A stretch of 38,242 nt of DNA, from positions 1-38,242 of the forward strand of contig AUXH01000124.1 of NCBI GenBank assembly GCA_000482145.1, written 5' to 3'. The notes beneath the pieces were generated by a model that saw only the letters and a program-made list of their open reading frames with translations, ran no database searches and had not been told where the DNA came from. Positions 25,201-32,590 of the stretch are shown piece by piece. The position numbers and the translations under genes are program-made. How positions within the stretch are numbered: position 1 is the first letter of the stretch; each line of letters begins with the position of its first letter. The DNA comes from Strigomonas culicis. Taxonomy: Eukaryota; Euglenozoa; Kinetoplastea; Trypanosomatida; Trypanosomatidae.

Positions 25201-27230
25201 ACGCACAGGGGGTGGCTCACGAAGCGCAGCGCCACCTCCAACAGGTCCAGCAGCATGCGTTGCAGCGCCGCGTCGTCGTGCGAGGGCGCCGCCGGGCTCG
25301 TGATCTCCTTCGTCATGAGCGCGATCGTTTGGATGATCTCCTTCCACATGTTCATCGTGAAGGACATGACGCGGTAGCGGTCCTTGTTCGACGCGGACGG
25401 CTGCTTCTTCTGCTGCGCGCTCTTCTTGCGCTTTCGCCGCTCCTTCCGGTCCAGCGCCTTCTCCTGCTGCTTCGCCGCCGCGTCGTCGTCGTCCGCCTCT
25501 CCGTCGTCCGCGACGGTGGCCATCGGGTCGACCGGCCCGCTGTTCGTGCGGCTGCTGCGGAGGACGAGTGCGTAGAGGGCAGCGAAGATGTCCAGCATGT
25601 GCGGCTGCATGAAGGCAGTGCGCAGCGTGGCGGCCGCCGGGCGCGCGTCGGCGCGGCGCGGCGCCTTCTCTCGTTTGGACGGTTTCGCGCTCCCGCCGGC
25701 CGCGGCCGGCGCCGCGGTGAGGGCCTCGACCGGTTCGTCCGCTTGCTGGAGCATGTCGGTGACGCACCGCAGACCGGTGAAGATGATCTCCGAGCTGTGC
25801 TTGTACACCTTGTTGGTGCGGCCACCCCGGCCCGTCGTGCTGTTGTCGTCGTAGTGCTGGTTGATGGAGAAGACATCGCAGAGCGAGCCCTTGATCTCCG
25901 CCCCGAAGAGCGCGACGAGCGGATAGAGGATGGGCTCCGCCAGCCATATCTGCAGCAGCTTCAGAAACGGCATCTTCTTCGCCGACGCATCGCTGTCGCG
26001 GCCGCCGCCACCGGAGGCGGCCACGGCGCGCGACAGGCGCCCGCGCGGCTGCTCCGCCGCGCTGCCGTGCTGGTAGTTCGAGACGAGCTGCCGAATATAG
26101 AGCTCGATGAGGCTGTGGCCGGGCTGCGTGCCGCTGGCCGTCACCGCATAGTCCGCGCGCGCGGCCGCCATCACCTCGACGGGGAACTGCTCGAACAGCG
26201 AGGCCATCACGCCGACGGCGACACGCCGCACCTGGCTGAGCAGCTGGTTGAGCCCCTTGTTGCGTCGCAGGCCGCCCTGCATCAGCTGGCACCAGCGCTG
26301 CAGCGTGGTCACCTGCCGCAGCGCCGCCGGCTCGCCGCCGTCGAGGCGCGCGCGGGCGCGCTGCAGCTGCCCCTCGACCTCGACGAGCGGCTGCGCCAGC
26401 AGCGACTTACACGCCGCTACGTAGGCGTTGGCACAGAGCATGTAGCAGTGTGACACGTAGCCGGCAAACTGCGCACCGGCCGCGCGCATCAAGGCCTCCA
26501 GCAGACGCAGAATGTTGCCGAGGTTCTTCAGCAGCTTCTCCAACTTGCGCAGCAGGTGCCACGGCGGGGAGCTCGCGAAGGCCATCGCCGCGCCGTCCGC
26601 GTCGCCGGGGTGCGTCACGACGCCGCGCACCTCCCCTTCCCACTTCCGCAGGAAGAAGAAGGACTCCGTGACGTCCGCCTCGGTCGCCTCGGTGGTCAAG
26701 CGCGCGAAGAGCAGCCGCTGGACCAGCATGTCGAGGACCACGACAATCGGCTCCTTCCCCGCGCCGCCAGGCGCCGGGCTCGCCTGGCTCGGCTGCAGGA
26801 CGTGGATAAAGGCGAGAAGCCGGCGGCTCAGCATCTGCTGCTCCTTCATCTTGTCCTTGTTCACGCGCACGGTGAGCTTCGGTAGCGCGATGGAGAGGGC
26901 GGTGGAGATGAAGACCGCCTGGTCGTTTAGCGCGCCGGCGGTGTGGTGGCCCGCCGCGATGTCCTTCGCCATGTCGAACGTGTTGAGGAAGCGGAAGAGC
27001 ACCTTGTTCGTGTCGCAAAACGGTATCAGATGCGCGTGGTAGTTGTGAAACGGCGACACGTGGAGTCGCTTGAGGTTGTCGATCGCACTCTTCTGCAGCC
27101 GCGCGTTGTTCTCCGAGATGAAGGACGAAAAGACCTGCTCCAGGTGCGCGTTGCGGGCCTGCGCGCGGCGCAGCAGCCCGCGCACCAGCGCCACCTCCTC
27201 CGGCGACGCGGCCGTGACTTCGTCATGCGG
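19245..27230 (-). CDS. UTP20: UTP20, C-terminal part (continues the 32284 gene after a -1 frame shift)
   Basis: This is the downstream part of the small-subunit processome factor UTP20, about 2,660 residues of mostly alpha-helical HEAT-like repeats. UTP20 (DRIM in humans) is a nucleolar component needed for 18S rRNA maturation. Recognisable family segments are EQNFYKNISHVQ (about 24,180) in the DRIM region and HGYQLHVLGYTVVTLL (about 23,210-23,250). Acidic linkers lie near 23,690-23,780 and 21,720-21,900. The C-terminus carries basic nuclear/nucleolar signals (ARKKKKTEE and AVKRRRHEE). Reading in this frame becomes protein-like at about 27,221; the open frame continues upstream to 27,683 but that part is an out-of-frame shadow. 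The first in-frame ATG after the junction is at 26,972, but no splice signal precedes it, so this is not an independent gene. Confidence 0.85.
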   Translation of the reverse strand, partial: PHDEVTAASPEEVALVRGLLRRAQARNAHLEQVFSSFISENNARLQKSAIDNLKRLHVSPFHNYHAHLIPFCDTNKVLFRFLNTFDMAKDIAAGHHTAGALNDQAVFISTALSIALPKLTVRVNKDKMKEQQMLSRRLLAFIHVLQPSQASPAPGGAGKEPIVVVLDMLVQRLLFARLTTEATEADVTESFFFLRKWEGEVRGVVTHPGDADGAAMAFASSPPWHLLRKLEKLLKNLGNILRLLEALMRAAGAQFAGYVSHCYMLCANAYVAACKSLLAQPLVEVEGQLQRARARLDGGEPAALRQVTTLQRWCQLMQGGLRRNKGLNQLLSQVRRVAVGVMASLFEQFPVEVMAAARADYAVTASGTQPGHSLIELYIRQLVSNYQHGSAAEQPRGRLSRAVAASGGGGRDSDASAKKMPFLKLLQIWLAEPILYPLVALFGAEIKGSLCDVFSINQHYDDNSTTGRGGRTNKVYKHSSEIIFTGLRCVTDMLQQADEPVEALTAAPAAAGGSAKPSKREKAPRRADARPAAATLRTAFMQPHMLDIFAALYALVLRSSRTNSGPVDPMATVADDGEADDDDAAAKQQEKALDRKERRKRKKSAQQKKQPSASNKDRYRVMSFTMNMWKEIIQTIALMTKEITSPAAPSHDDAALQRMLLDLLEVALRFVSHPLCVTEPNTLLFAVHTVLTLLEHVRPSCEGGEGAPGLDVRRHLHLLSHTLNMVTHPEARSRLCDALQLAIHRLHYAPIMAAEAAIYATDTATAEVPAATAADYEAQFAAVGRAVKALNSFDVETGFEKYDFERRYHAFHSLIQFFSFENHDAGKKTGEGEKGAVRVERVYEGEEDVSIPLLWLRTGAQHAHKKHDAAAPPPPQQHLALLPIEAMHLLSANIMFYLRDPESTIRAFASQLLHAMCRYASAAMYKEHRAKLQHHPVLRQLPSSALTREAWALYEQRVLAQVIRTEVLTSFRRGAVAKDVLRRHDHLAAMEVLARYFPAAFPSLAVLYSPNNEQNFYKNISHVQPKCRLNALLMLRTLCEKMQPRDLLRVFIPFLISAVQDFSQGKRSLANLTEGRAKGYVEAVLRTIATIAAHLPWEAYLRVLTLFLTNAALHTDMRMSMLRGVVQVLDNFHFLDDNDRIVEGGAPAATGHGHQADQPGEDEEEAGHQEDGEEEEEEAERIVRAKIKAYGSAKIMKVLEQDIIPQLYAFITASEEGGGTRRAGEGLGNMHSITAIRKELEKEEGSKTARNALLQLPVAMAITKIVKYFPEERFHYYVEHLLDMLVRRLRTKMDRHRESARRILGAILQETGPAKLRFVITKLKDNLVHGYQLHVLGYTVVTLLYQVYDPQNAMLARGAGAGQPPPPRGRRRHSGADGDVVAEVLRAKSDLAQRQHAPHEDIDSEEEEAAAAEEARRQAAARKKPKTEADEAEAALDRLDQEEEELLQQLTSTTGRRHKQKRAFDYQFGVQCLNDITDDLFLIFLDDYLGEIGHQKEQTELISKMIEVKRNRALQGFIFLAKFGEAEKVMNAFLYRIQWVLTPPKEALKEDQIAQLHGSARARALLVQEVQNKYTKTSSSKNAGADILFVNKVRLLALRVARSLMANPTMEVQKALEQVHGLMAKHNTVREEKIAEFEAKDGTRRIRGNAHLIIHQKESKSYKEQLDANFMVAPAPERVDVDFSAHTVLATQQKQKLRIYKGRYGKDVREAAKDFYREDPTTAIVLDTLDEFLLQYLRSVLQHVLGIGKEKKKGKAAVQLELVRSRRRALEGEAAAAAAKDADAHHSDDGEAEGTEAGDDAEDDDAATRQLGALLAPKELNEGEEVDALDAFVEEQEAGEKEEVAAGGRHQRPRHPQPNQQDLVTVFTRAHQSVLEPLIPVMVQTLKGEGSDAVVAIALDCLLALSALRPPLTAVTALHQEIFHTVLIFLPRGGAIKQRALRVCAAVVGMRTFTTLSDEQARQLLHVCRVEIINRSAILPMALSLLHALLGKHLYLPEVYDLMDLITELMMHLAGKEVVRRRCVALLVRFLTEYKMTPQRFKSHIELFVKNLNYPDMGGRIALLEVLEALVRQLPTVVLQEEAPFLFLPLSAMLTSCEHREVRELAGRVLQKMTKNAGVDRIAPVLLPLLDAAQPRPTRTMATQTWAAILPELPSLYELAPPPAAAATAAPWLRILADEDAAEFTALCAWSLPSILLGCYYDPARTKRSGTKKAAKVSLTKKAQLKGWSYVFYALRCVETLVEAAPMRFFPLLFEQDVLQQHHGASPSFIDYCVDHLLLHPHPWVHAVTLRILRCYFYTFVEEQAHFLANELTARHDAAQEEEKEKAGRSEAAAMPFVFAGFAAESRPGRDVHKALLQRFTQYAQLTRKLLQLVAASDVANEVYKANRAILSSARHELIRLLLFTTKSLSHLALTLVVDLRAQQRAAAARAAYEDAITAQYDSLLRGVLTKTVAPILQQGSVVNYMVRASSLCQYAGGLVSLLPRAATAGEAAPATDATSAAVRWLLRDAVRVLPLVTQVLAPLLNIAIKASPFSEKLSSLANQAIHLTQKQLEERRALFMSPAAAVVAPPPPPPATHKRGREEATGGSGNTARKKKKTEEALPPPEEVEEGATLQDALTCLSTGISLVRENKRISTIQKENKKAVKRRRHEELKGQQAME

Positions 27231-30200
27231 TCCGCCGCGAGCACCTCCTGCGCCGCGGTTGTGAGCGCCGTCGACGGCGCGCTGCTGCACGCCTGCAGCG
27301 CCATCCACAGCCGCGCCTCCGCCTGGCGGATGTGCACCGCGCCGGCGGGGTGCTCGTCGCGATAGATGAGCACCATCTCGCCCATCAGCCGCTCCAGCAA
27401 GAGAATCTTCTTGTCGTAGGCCACGGCGAGGAAGCGGGCGAGCGCGCTGCGACTCTTGCCGAGCGTGTGCAGGAAGGGCAGCGCGGCCATGACCTGCCGC
27501 AGCTGCTGCTGCTGCTGCTGCTTCAGCATCTCGCCAATCGCCTTGAGGTAGTTTTGCGCGGTGGTGGAGGGATCGGTGGAGCCCTCGAAGAGGTTCTGGC
27601 CGCCCTTGCCCGACTTGCTCTTCTTCTTGTGAGCGGCGAGCAGCAGAGGGTCGAAGGAGGAGGGGAGGAAGTGCGCTTTCCAAGAGAGCACTTCGTTGTC
27701 CTCCCCAGCCAGCTGCACCAGCACAACGGACGACGTCATGAAGGAGACGAAGGAGAACTGCCGGCTCACCAGCTCACCGGTCGCGTGCAGCTGCTGGTCC
27801 GTCTTCAAAATGGCGTAGTAGCAGAGCGGGTGGGCGGCACCACTCGCCCCCTCCGCGGACTCCAAGCACCCCAGGAGTGTGTCCTTGACGAGCGCGGCCG
27901 CCTCGGCGGCCTCCTGGTCATCTTCCACCTCAGGTGCCGCCGCCGCCGCCTCCTCCTCTCCAGCTAACACACCGGACGGCGCGGCCTTGTCGCTCGGCAG
28001 GACGAGGTCCCCAAAGACGAAGAGGCGGGCGTAGTGTGAGACGACGAGGTCCCACACCAGTGACGCCTGCAGCGGGAGCCGCTGTCGCTTCGGTGCGCCG
28101 GAGCGCTCCTCCCCCTCGTCGTTTTCTTCATCGTCGCGGATGCTGCGCGCGGCCGCGTGCGGCTTCGCGCCGGCGGGGAGCCCCCCATCGCGCGCGATGG
28201 TGTCCTCCGCCGCGACGAGGTTGGTCAGGATCTGCATCACCAGCGGCCACAGCGGCGCGTACTTCAGGTGCAGAAGGCCAATCATGTGGTGCGCCACGAA
28301 GAACTTGTGGAGCGGGTGCGCCAGCTCGTAGCCGCCGGCGACGCGCGTCGTGGACTGCGTGAGGGGGTTCAGGATGGACTGGATGTAGTTGAGATCGCCC
28401 GTGTGCGAGAGCGGGTTGAAGCGCTCCGCCGCCAGCAGCATCTGCAGCGACGCCGGCGCGACGCCGTCGGCGAGCGACACATCCATCGCCGCCGCGGGAC
28501 TGTCGCCACACTCGTGGAAGTAGTAGGCACGTAGGTAGTCCTCGAGCTCCTCCTCCCCGTTACCCGAGGGGGTGCTCTGCTGCTGCTGCTGCTGCTTCGC
28601 TGGATGGAGATGGATGACGGCGAAGGAGGACGCGTGGGGCCCGGCAAAGAAGTGCAGCAGGCGCAGCGCCGTCATGCGCACGTACTGCACCGGCGCGGTG
28701 AGGGACTCCGTCAGCACAACGTAGATCAGCTCCCGCTGCTGCGCCGGCGAGAGCACCGCCTGCAGCTGTGCGAGTGCACGCAGCGAGGCTGCGGACACTC
28801 GCACCTCCGCCGTGCCTTGCGTGTCCGCCTTTTCTTCCTCCTCCTCCGCCTCCTTCTCGTTCGTCAGGCGCAGCGCCATGAGCAGCGACTCCAGCAGCAT
28901 GGAGGTGGCGTGCAGCAGCACATGGCGCGTGCCGCTGTTCTGCCCGGAGGTGCGGCGCAGCTCGATCGAGAGGTAGTGAATCGTCTCGCCAATGTGCTTC
29001 ATGCTGCTCTGCAGGGCGGCCTGGTTCGTCGCCGTGCGCGCGCTCTCATTCTCTCTTGCCGGGGCATCCCCGCTGCTACTGCCCTTCTTGCCTTTCAGCT
29101 TGCGCTTGGACGGCTGGACTTGTTGTTGCTGCTGTTCTTCGTGCTCCTGATGCAGGTGGATCATAAAGGCGGAGATCTGCGTGTACAGGGAGCACAGGGT
29201 GGTGTGCAGGACGCTGCCCTGGCTGGCATTCGCCACGCCGCCCTGCTCGACGCTTCGTCCTGTCATGACGGAAAAGATGTTCGGGTTGTTGCGCTTGATC
29301 GTATCGAGGATGGTGCTCAGCAAGTACTCGATGCTCTCCTTCTCATCCGCACTGCTGTGCTGGTTCTTGTAATGCACGGTGATGGGCAGCACGGCGGAGA
29401 GGAGTTCCGCGTAGTGCTGCGTGTGCTCCGGCGAGGTCGTCTGCTCCGCCTGCAGGCACGTGACGAACTCGGCGATGATGCGGATGATCAGGCGGTGCAG
29501 CACGGCTGCCAGCCGCTTGCTGTCGTCCTCCGCCGCGTTGCCGTCGCTCTTCTTGGCGAGCCGCACCAGCTGCTGCAGCGGGCTCGCGCGCGTGTTGGCG
29601 GTGCGGTCGCAAAGGATGCGCGCGACGAGCACGGCCTTCTCCACGAAGCGCTGCGCCATCGTCTCGCGCGCGACGACGGCGAGGGGCCGCGGCCCCGCCA
29701 CCGCACGCCCGATGTGCTGCGCCGCCTGCTGCCACAGCGGCAGGCAGATGGCGTGGAGCAGCGTGAGGCCGCAGGGCGTCAGGCGAGAGACAGTGGCAGC
29801 GACCGCCGCGTCGTTGTAGCGCGCCGGCCCCCCCCGCCGCCTCTTGCGCGAGGCGCGCGCGCCGTCCTCGTCGTCGCCGCTACCCCACTCGCCCTCGCTG
29901 TCGTCGCCATCCGCCTCCTCGCGCGGGGTGGCCGGCACGCCCTCCTCCAGCACCCGCCGCTCCTCCTCCTGGCAGAAGGCAAAGTTCTTCTGCAGCACGT
30001 CCTGGCTGAACGCGACGAGCAGCAGCAGCGCCTTTTCATCCAGCTGCGTGAGCGACCACACGGACGGTGCCGTGGTGGTCAGACGGGCCAGCTGCGCCTG
30101 TACGAGCGCGTGGACGTGAAACACCATCTGGACCGCTTTCTGGGCGATGGGCATGCACTTGGCCTGCAGCTCCAACGACGGCTTGACACGCTTCTTCGCC

Positions 30201-32284
30201 CCCTTTGCGTGGAGCTCCGCCCCCACCTCCGCGGCATCGTCCTCCCGCGCCATGAGGTCGGCGAGGTAGGGCGTGAGGCAGAGCGGCCGCGCCAGCTCCA
30301 GCGTGGCGCCGCAGTACTGCAGCAGCGCGTCCAGCTCCGCCACGTCCGGCGCCCGCAGCGCCAGCGCCTCACCCTGCAGCTGCAGCAGGCCGACGCGCTC
30401 CGTCCAGAACTTGACACCGCGCTGGAGCTGTGCGAACAAGGCGTAGTACTTATTCGACGTGTCCTCCTTCTTCGCGCTGGCGCTGCTGTAGAAGTGGTTC
30501 CACAAGAAGTACTCCGCGGCGTTGAGCAGGTTGGTCGCGATCTTGACGTGGTGCACGCTGCGGGCGTCGAAGCAGTGCAGCACCATCGCGAAGAGCCGCT
30601 CCGAGGGGATCAGGTCGCGCTCGCTGTTGCTGATGGGGGTGTCGCCCCCCATGCGGTCGTCCTCCTCTTCTTCCTGCAGCTGCAGCTTCTTGGCCGAGTT
30701 CTTGCGGGTCTCGGCCATGATGGTCTGCAGACACTCACTCAGCACCTGCTGCCCGACCTCTTTGAAGAGCAGCAGGTTCAGCGGCGGCGCCGCGGCATCC
30801 TCCTCATCCTCTTCTTCTTCCGCCCGTCGCTGGTGTAGCAGCGCGTCGAAGTCGGCAGCATGCATCGGCGCATCCGCCGCCTCCTCCTCGTCCTTCGGTT
30901 CTCCCCTCTTCCCCTCAAAGTACGATGCGAGAAATGGCATCCGCGTCGTGAGGATCTCCTGGCGCTCCGCCTCGCTCGCAATCAGGTAGAAGCGATCGAG
31001 CAAGTACACATAATAGTACTCGCAGTAGGAGCTCAGCGAGCCGCGCAGACCGCGGAGCAGCTCCCCGCAGAGGTAGCAGAAGCCGTTCAGCGTTGGGTTC
31101 ACCAGCAGCTCTGTGCGCATGTACTGCTGCAGCAAGGCACGCGCGTTGACGTCGAGGCGATGGTCACGGCCACGGAGCGCGGCGGCGGCGGCGGCGCCTT
31201 CCTCGTCCTCATCGCTGCCGCTGCTGCTGCTGCTGCTGCCGCCTTCTTTTCCTTCGGCTTCCTCGTCCTCGTCTTTCTCCTCTTCATCCTCCAGGCCATC
31301 CGCGGCGCCTTTGCCCTGCGCGCCGCGCATCGCTCCCGCCGCTGCGGATGCGGTGACGGTGCGGCGTTCCGCCGCGGCGGTCTCCAGATAGGTGTGGAAG
31401 TCGCGAATAATCTCGCGGCCTACCTCCTCGACGACAAAGGTGAGGAGCGTGCGCTCGATGCGACAGAGATAGGCGAGCAGCTCCGCGGTCAGGCGCCGTA
31501 TGTAGTCCTTCGTGTCCCTGAAGTACTCATGAATGTACAAGCGCAAGATGCGCTCAATAAGCACCTTGTTCTTCTGTGGATTACTACCCTCCTCGTCGAC
31601 CTTCGTGTAGTCCCAGTAGCGCTGCAGCTCGCGGCACCACGCCGCCTGCACCATGTAGATGAGCTGCAGGCGCTGCGTGAGCATGTCACTGTTGCTGTAC
31701 TGATTCGCCAGCAGCCGGCCGTTCTTGTCGAAGATGCCGAGGTAGAGCGTCTTTTGGAAGACCTCGAAGTAGGGGAAGAAGTTGTCCTGCAGGTCGCGCA
31801 CGAAGGCGACCGTCAGCCGCGCGAAGGCCTCGAAGGCCTCCGTGGTGGCACCCATGTTCTGCTCCTGGTTGTCGTCTCCGTCGGCGGACAGGAGGCCGTG
31901 GCGTTGCTGCGCCTTGCTGGAGCTGAAGCTGCCTGAGGTGCGCTTCATCAGATAGCACAGCAGCCGCTCCGCGATCTGCTTGTGGTTCAGCTCGAACAGC
32001 GCGACGGTCTCACACAAGGGGCCGACTTCATAACGAAAGGTGCGGAAGTCCTTGGAGCTATTCTTCAACAGCTGCTCGTTCAACTCGAGGAAGAAGGCGG
32101 AGGGGTGGGTGACCTTGTTCACGAGGGCGGCCGCGGCGTCCGCGGCGGGCGGAGGCCCGGCCGCGAGCTCCATGCTCAGGTTGCCGAGCACATGGTAGCC
32201 GACGCCCACATGCACATTCTCGATGGCGTGCTTGAAGAGCTTATCCTTGCCGCGTACATTATCACCTTTTCGCTTGGGCGGCAT
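27026..32284 (-). CDS. UTP20: UTP20, N-terminal part (frame closes early after the frame break)
   Basis: This is the upstream part of UTP20, about 1,686 residues in frame before the break. The start MPPKRKGDNVRGKDKLFKHA lies 19 nt after an excellent splice acceptor. Family-like N-terminal segments are VAFVRDLQDNFFPYFEVFQ and FRDTKDYIRRLTAELLAYL, which match the first helical repeats of UTP20 as I remember it. Several low-complexity inserts (poly-Glu, poly-Ser, polyglutamine) interrupt the helices. After LAADRMT (about 27,223) the frame continues for 66 arginine-rich codons to a stop at 27,026; these are the shadow of the true sequence, which continues in the -1 frame. The joined protein would be about 4,340 residues, against roughly 2,500 in yeast and 2,800 in humans. 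Confidence 0.85.
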   Translation of the reverse strand: MPPKRKGDNVRGKDKLFKHAIENVHVGVGYHVLGNLSMELAAGPPPAADAAAALVNKVTHPSAFFLELNEQLLKNSSKDFRTFRYEVGPLCETVALFELNHKQIAERLLCYLMKRTSGSFSSSKAQQRHGLLSADGDDNQEQNMGATTEAFEAFARLTVAFVRDLQDNFFPYFEVFQKTLYLGIFDKNGRLLANQYSNSDMLTQRLQLIYMVQAAWCRELQRYWDYTKVDEEGSNPQKNKVLIERILRLYIHEYFRDTKDYIRRLTAELLAYLCRIERTLLTFVVEEVGREIIRDFHTYLETAAAERRTVTASAAAGAMRGAQGKGAADGLEDEEEKDEDEEAEGKEGGSSSSSSGSDEDEEGAAAAAALRGRDHRLDVNARALLQQYMRTELLVNPTLNGFCYLCGELLRGLRGSLSSYCEYYYVYLLDRFYLIASEAERQEILTTRMPFLASYFEGKRGEPKDEEEAADAPMHAADFDALLHQRRAEEEEDEEDAAAPPLNLLLFKEVGQQVLSECLQTIMAETRKNSAKKLQLQEEEEDDRMGGDTPISNSERDLIPSERLFAMVLHCFDARSVHHVKIATNLLNAAEYFLWNHFYSSASAKKEDTSNKYYALFAQLQRGVKFWTERVGLLQLQGEALALRAPDVAELDALLQYCGATLELARPLCLTPYLADLMAREDDAAEVGAELHAKGAKKRVKPSLELQAKCMPIAQKAVQMVFHVHALVQAQLARLTTTAPSVWSLTQLDEKALLLLVAFSQDVLQKNFAFCQEEERRVLEEGVPATPREEADGDDSEGEWGSGDDEDGARASRKRRRGGPARYNDAAVAATVSRLTPCGLTLLHAICLPLWQQAAQHIGRAVAGPRPLAVVARETMAQRFVEKAVLVARILCDRTANTRASPLQQLVRLAKKSDGNAAEDDSKRLAAVLHRLIIRIIAEFVTCLQAEQTTSPEHTQHYAELLSAVLPITVHYKNQHSSADEKESIEYLLSTILDTIKRNNPNIFSVMTGRSVEQGGVANASQGSVLHTTLCSLYTQISAFMIHLHQEHEEQQQQQVQPSKRKLKGKKGSSSGDAPARENESARTATNQAALQSSMKHIGETIHYLSIELRRTSGQNSGTRHVLLHATSMLLESLLMALRLTNEKEAEEEEEKADTQGTAEVRVSAASLRALAQLQAVLSPAQQRELIYVVLTESLTAPVQYVRMTALRLLHFFAGPHASSFAVIHLHPAKQQQQQQSTPSGNGEEELEDYLRAYYFHECGDSPAAAMDVSLADGVAPASLQMLLAAERFNPLSHTGDLNYIQSILNPLTQSTTRVAGGYELAHPLHKFFVAHHMIGLLHLKYAPLWPLVMQILTNLVAAEDTIARDGGLPAGAKPHAAARSIRDDEENDEGEERSGAPKRQRLPLQASLVWDLVVSHYARLFVFGDLVLPSDKAAPSGVLAGEEEAAAAAPEVEDDQEAAEAAALVKDTLLGCLESAEGASGAAHPLCYYAILKTDQQLHATGELVSRQFSFVSFMTSSVVLVQLAGEDNEVLSWKAHFLPSSFDPLLLAAHKKKSKSGKGGQNLFEGSTDPSTTAQNYLKAIGEMLKQQQQQQLRQVMAALPFLHTLGKSRSALARFLAVAYDKKILLLERLMGEMVLIYRDEHPAGAVHIRQAEARLWMALQACSSAPSTALTTAAQEVLAADRMTKSRPRRRRRWRWCAGCCAARRPATRTWSRSFRPSSRRTTRGCRRVRSTTSSDSTCRRFTTTTRI
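27200..27240 (-). other. Frame break in UTP20 (-1 shift or one missing base)
   Basis: Coding character passes from the frame starting at 32,284 to the frame one base back within about 27,221-27,240: AAQEVLAADRMT in the first frame, EVTAASPEEVALVRG in the second. No canonical slippery heptamer or homopolymer is visible here. A one-base deletion in the assembly or in the allele is the simplest explanation. Confidence 0.8.
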
Positions 32285-32590
32285 TTACGGTGTGACACAC
32301 ACACTAAAACAAAGAATAAAAAAAATAAAAAGAAGTTAATCGGGTGAAACAAAGCAAAACAAATCAAAAAACAGTTTTTCTCGACTATTACTATTACTTA
32401 TTATTATTATTATTATTTACGTTGTGATTAAGAGACTATGAAAGAAAAAAAGGAAAAGGAAAAGAAAGGATTCGATAGCATAAGACATACATTAGCCAAA
32501 TAGAGTCAATGCATTTCACAGAACTAAAACCACTTGTGTATGAAAGCAAAAAAAGTATGCGTGTTTCTGCTCTCTTATCGTTCAGTATTA
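32285..32590. other. Intergenic spacer between the RING gene and UTP20
   Basis: The spacer is AT-rich with an ATT-type microrepeat at about 32,382-32,417. It holds the UTP20 leader and the presumed 3' UTR of the RING gene. No gene was seen. Confidence 0.65.
32304..32336 (-). promoter_or_regulatory. Trans-splice acceptor of UTP20
   Basis: A long T-rich tract (about 32,334-32,306) runs directly into TTTTAG with the AG at 32,305-32,304. The 5' UTR would be about 19 nt and the first ATG is that of UTP20. Confidence 0.65.

Noticed and set aside
27200..27260. Programmed -1 ribosomal frameshift site in UTP20
   Set aside because: No slippery heptamer could be seen, and an indel is simpler; kept only as an alternative.
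27239..27683. N-terminal extension of the UTP20 C-terminal frame starting at 27,683
   Set aside because: The translation is Arg/Gly/Ala-rich and is the shadow of the in-frame UTP20 sequence on the same strand.
28604..30838. 744-codon open frame on the plus strand
   Set aside because: Same situation, antisense to the UTP20 N-terminal part; it contains no recognisable domain.
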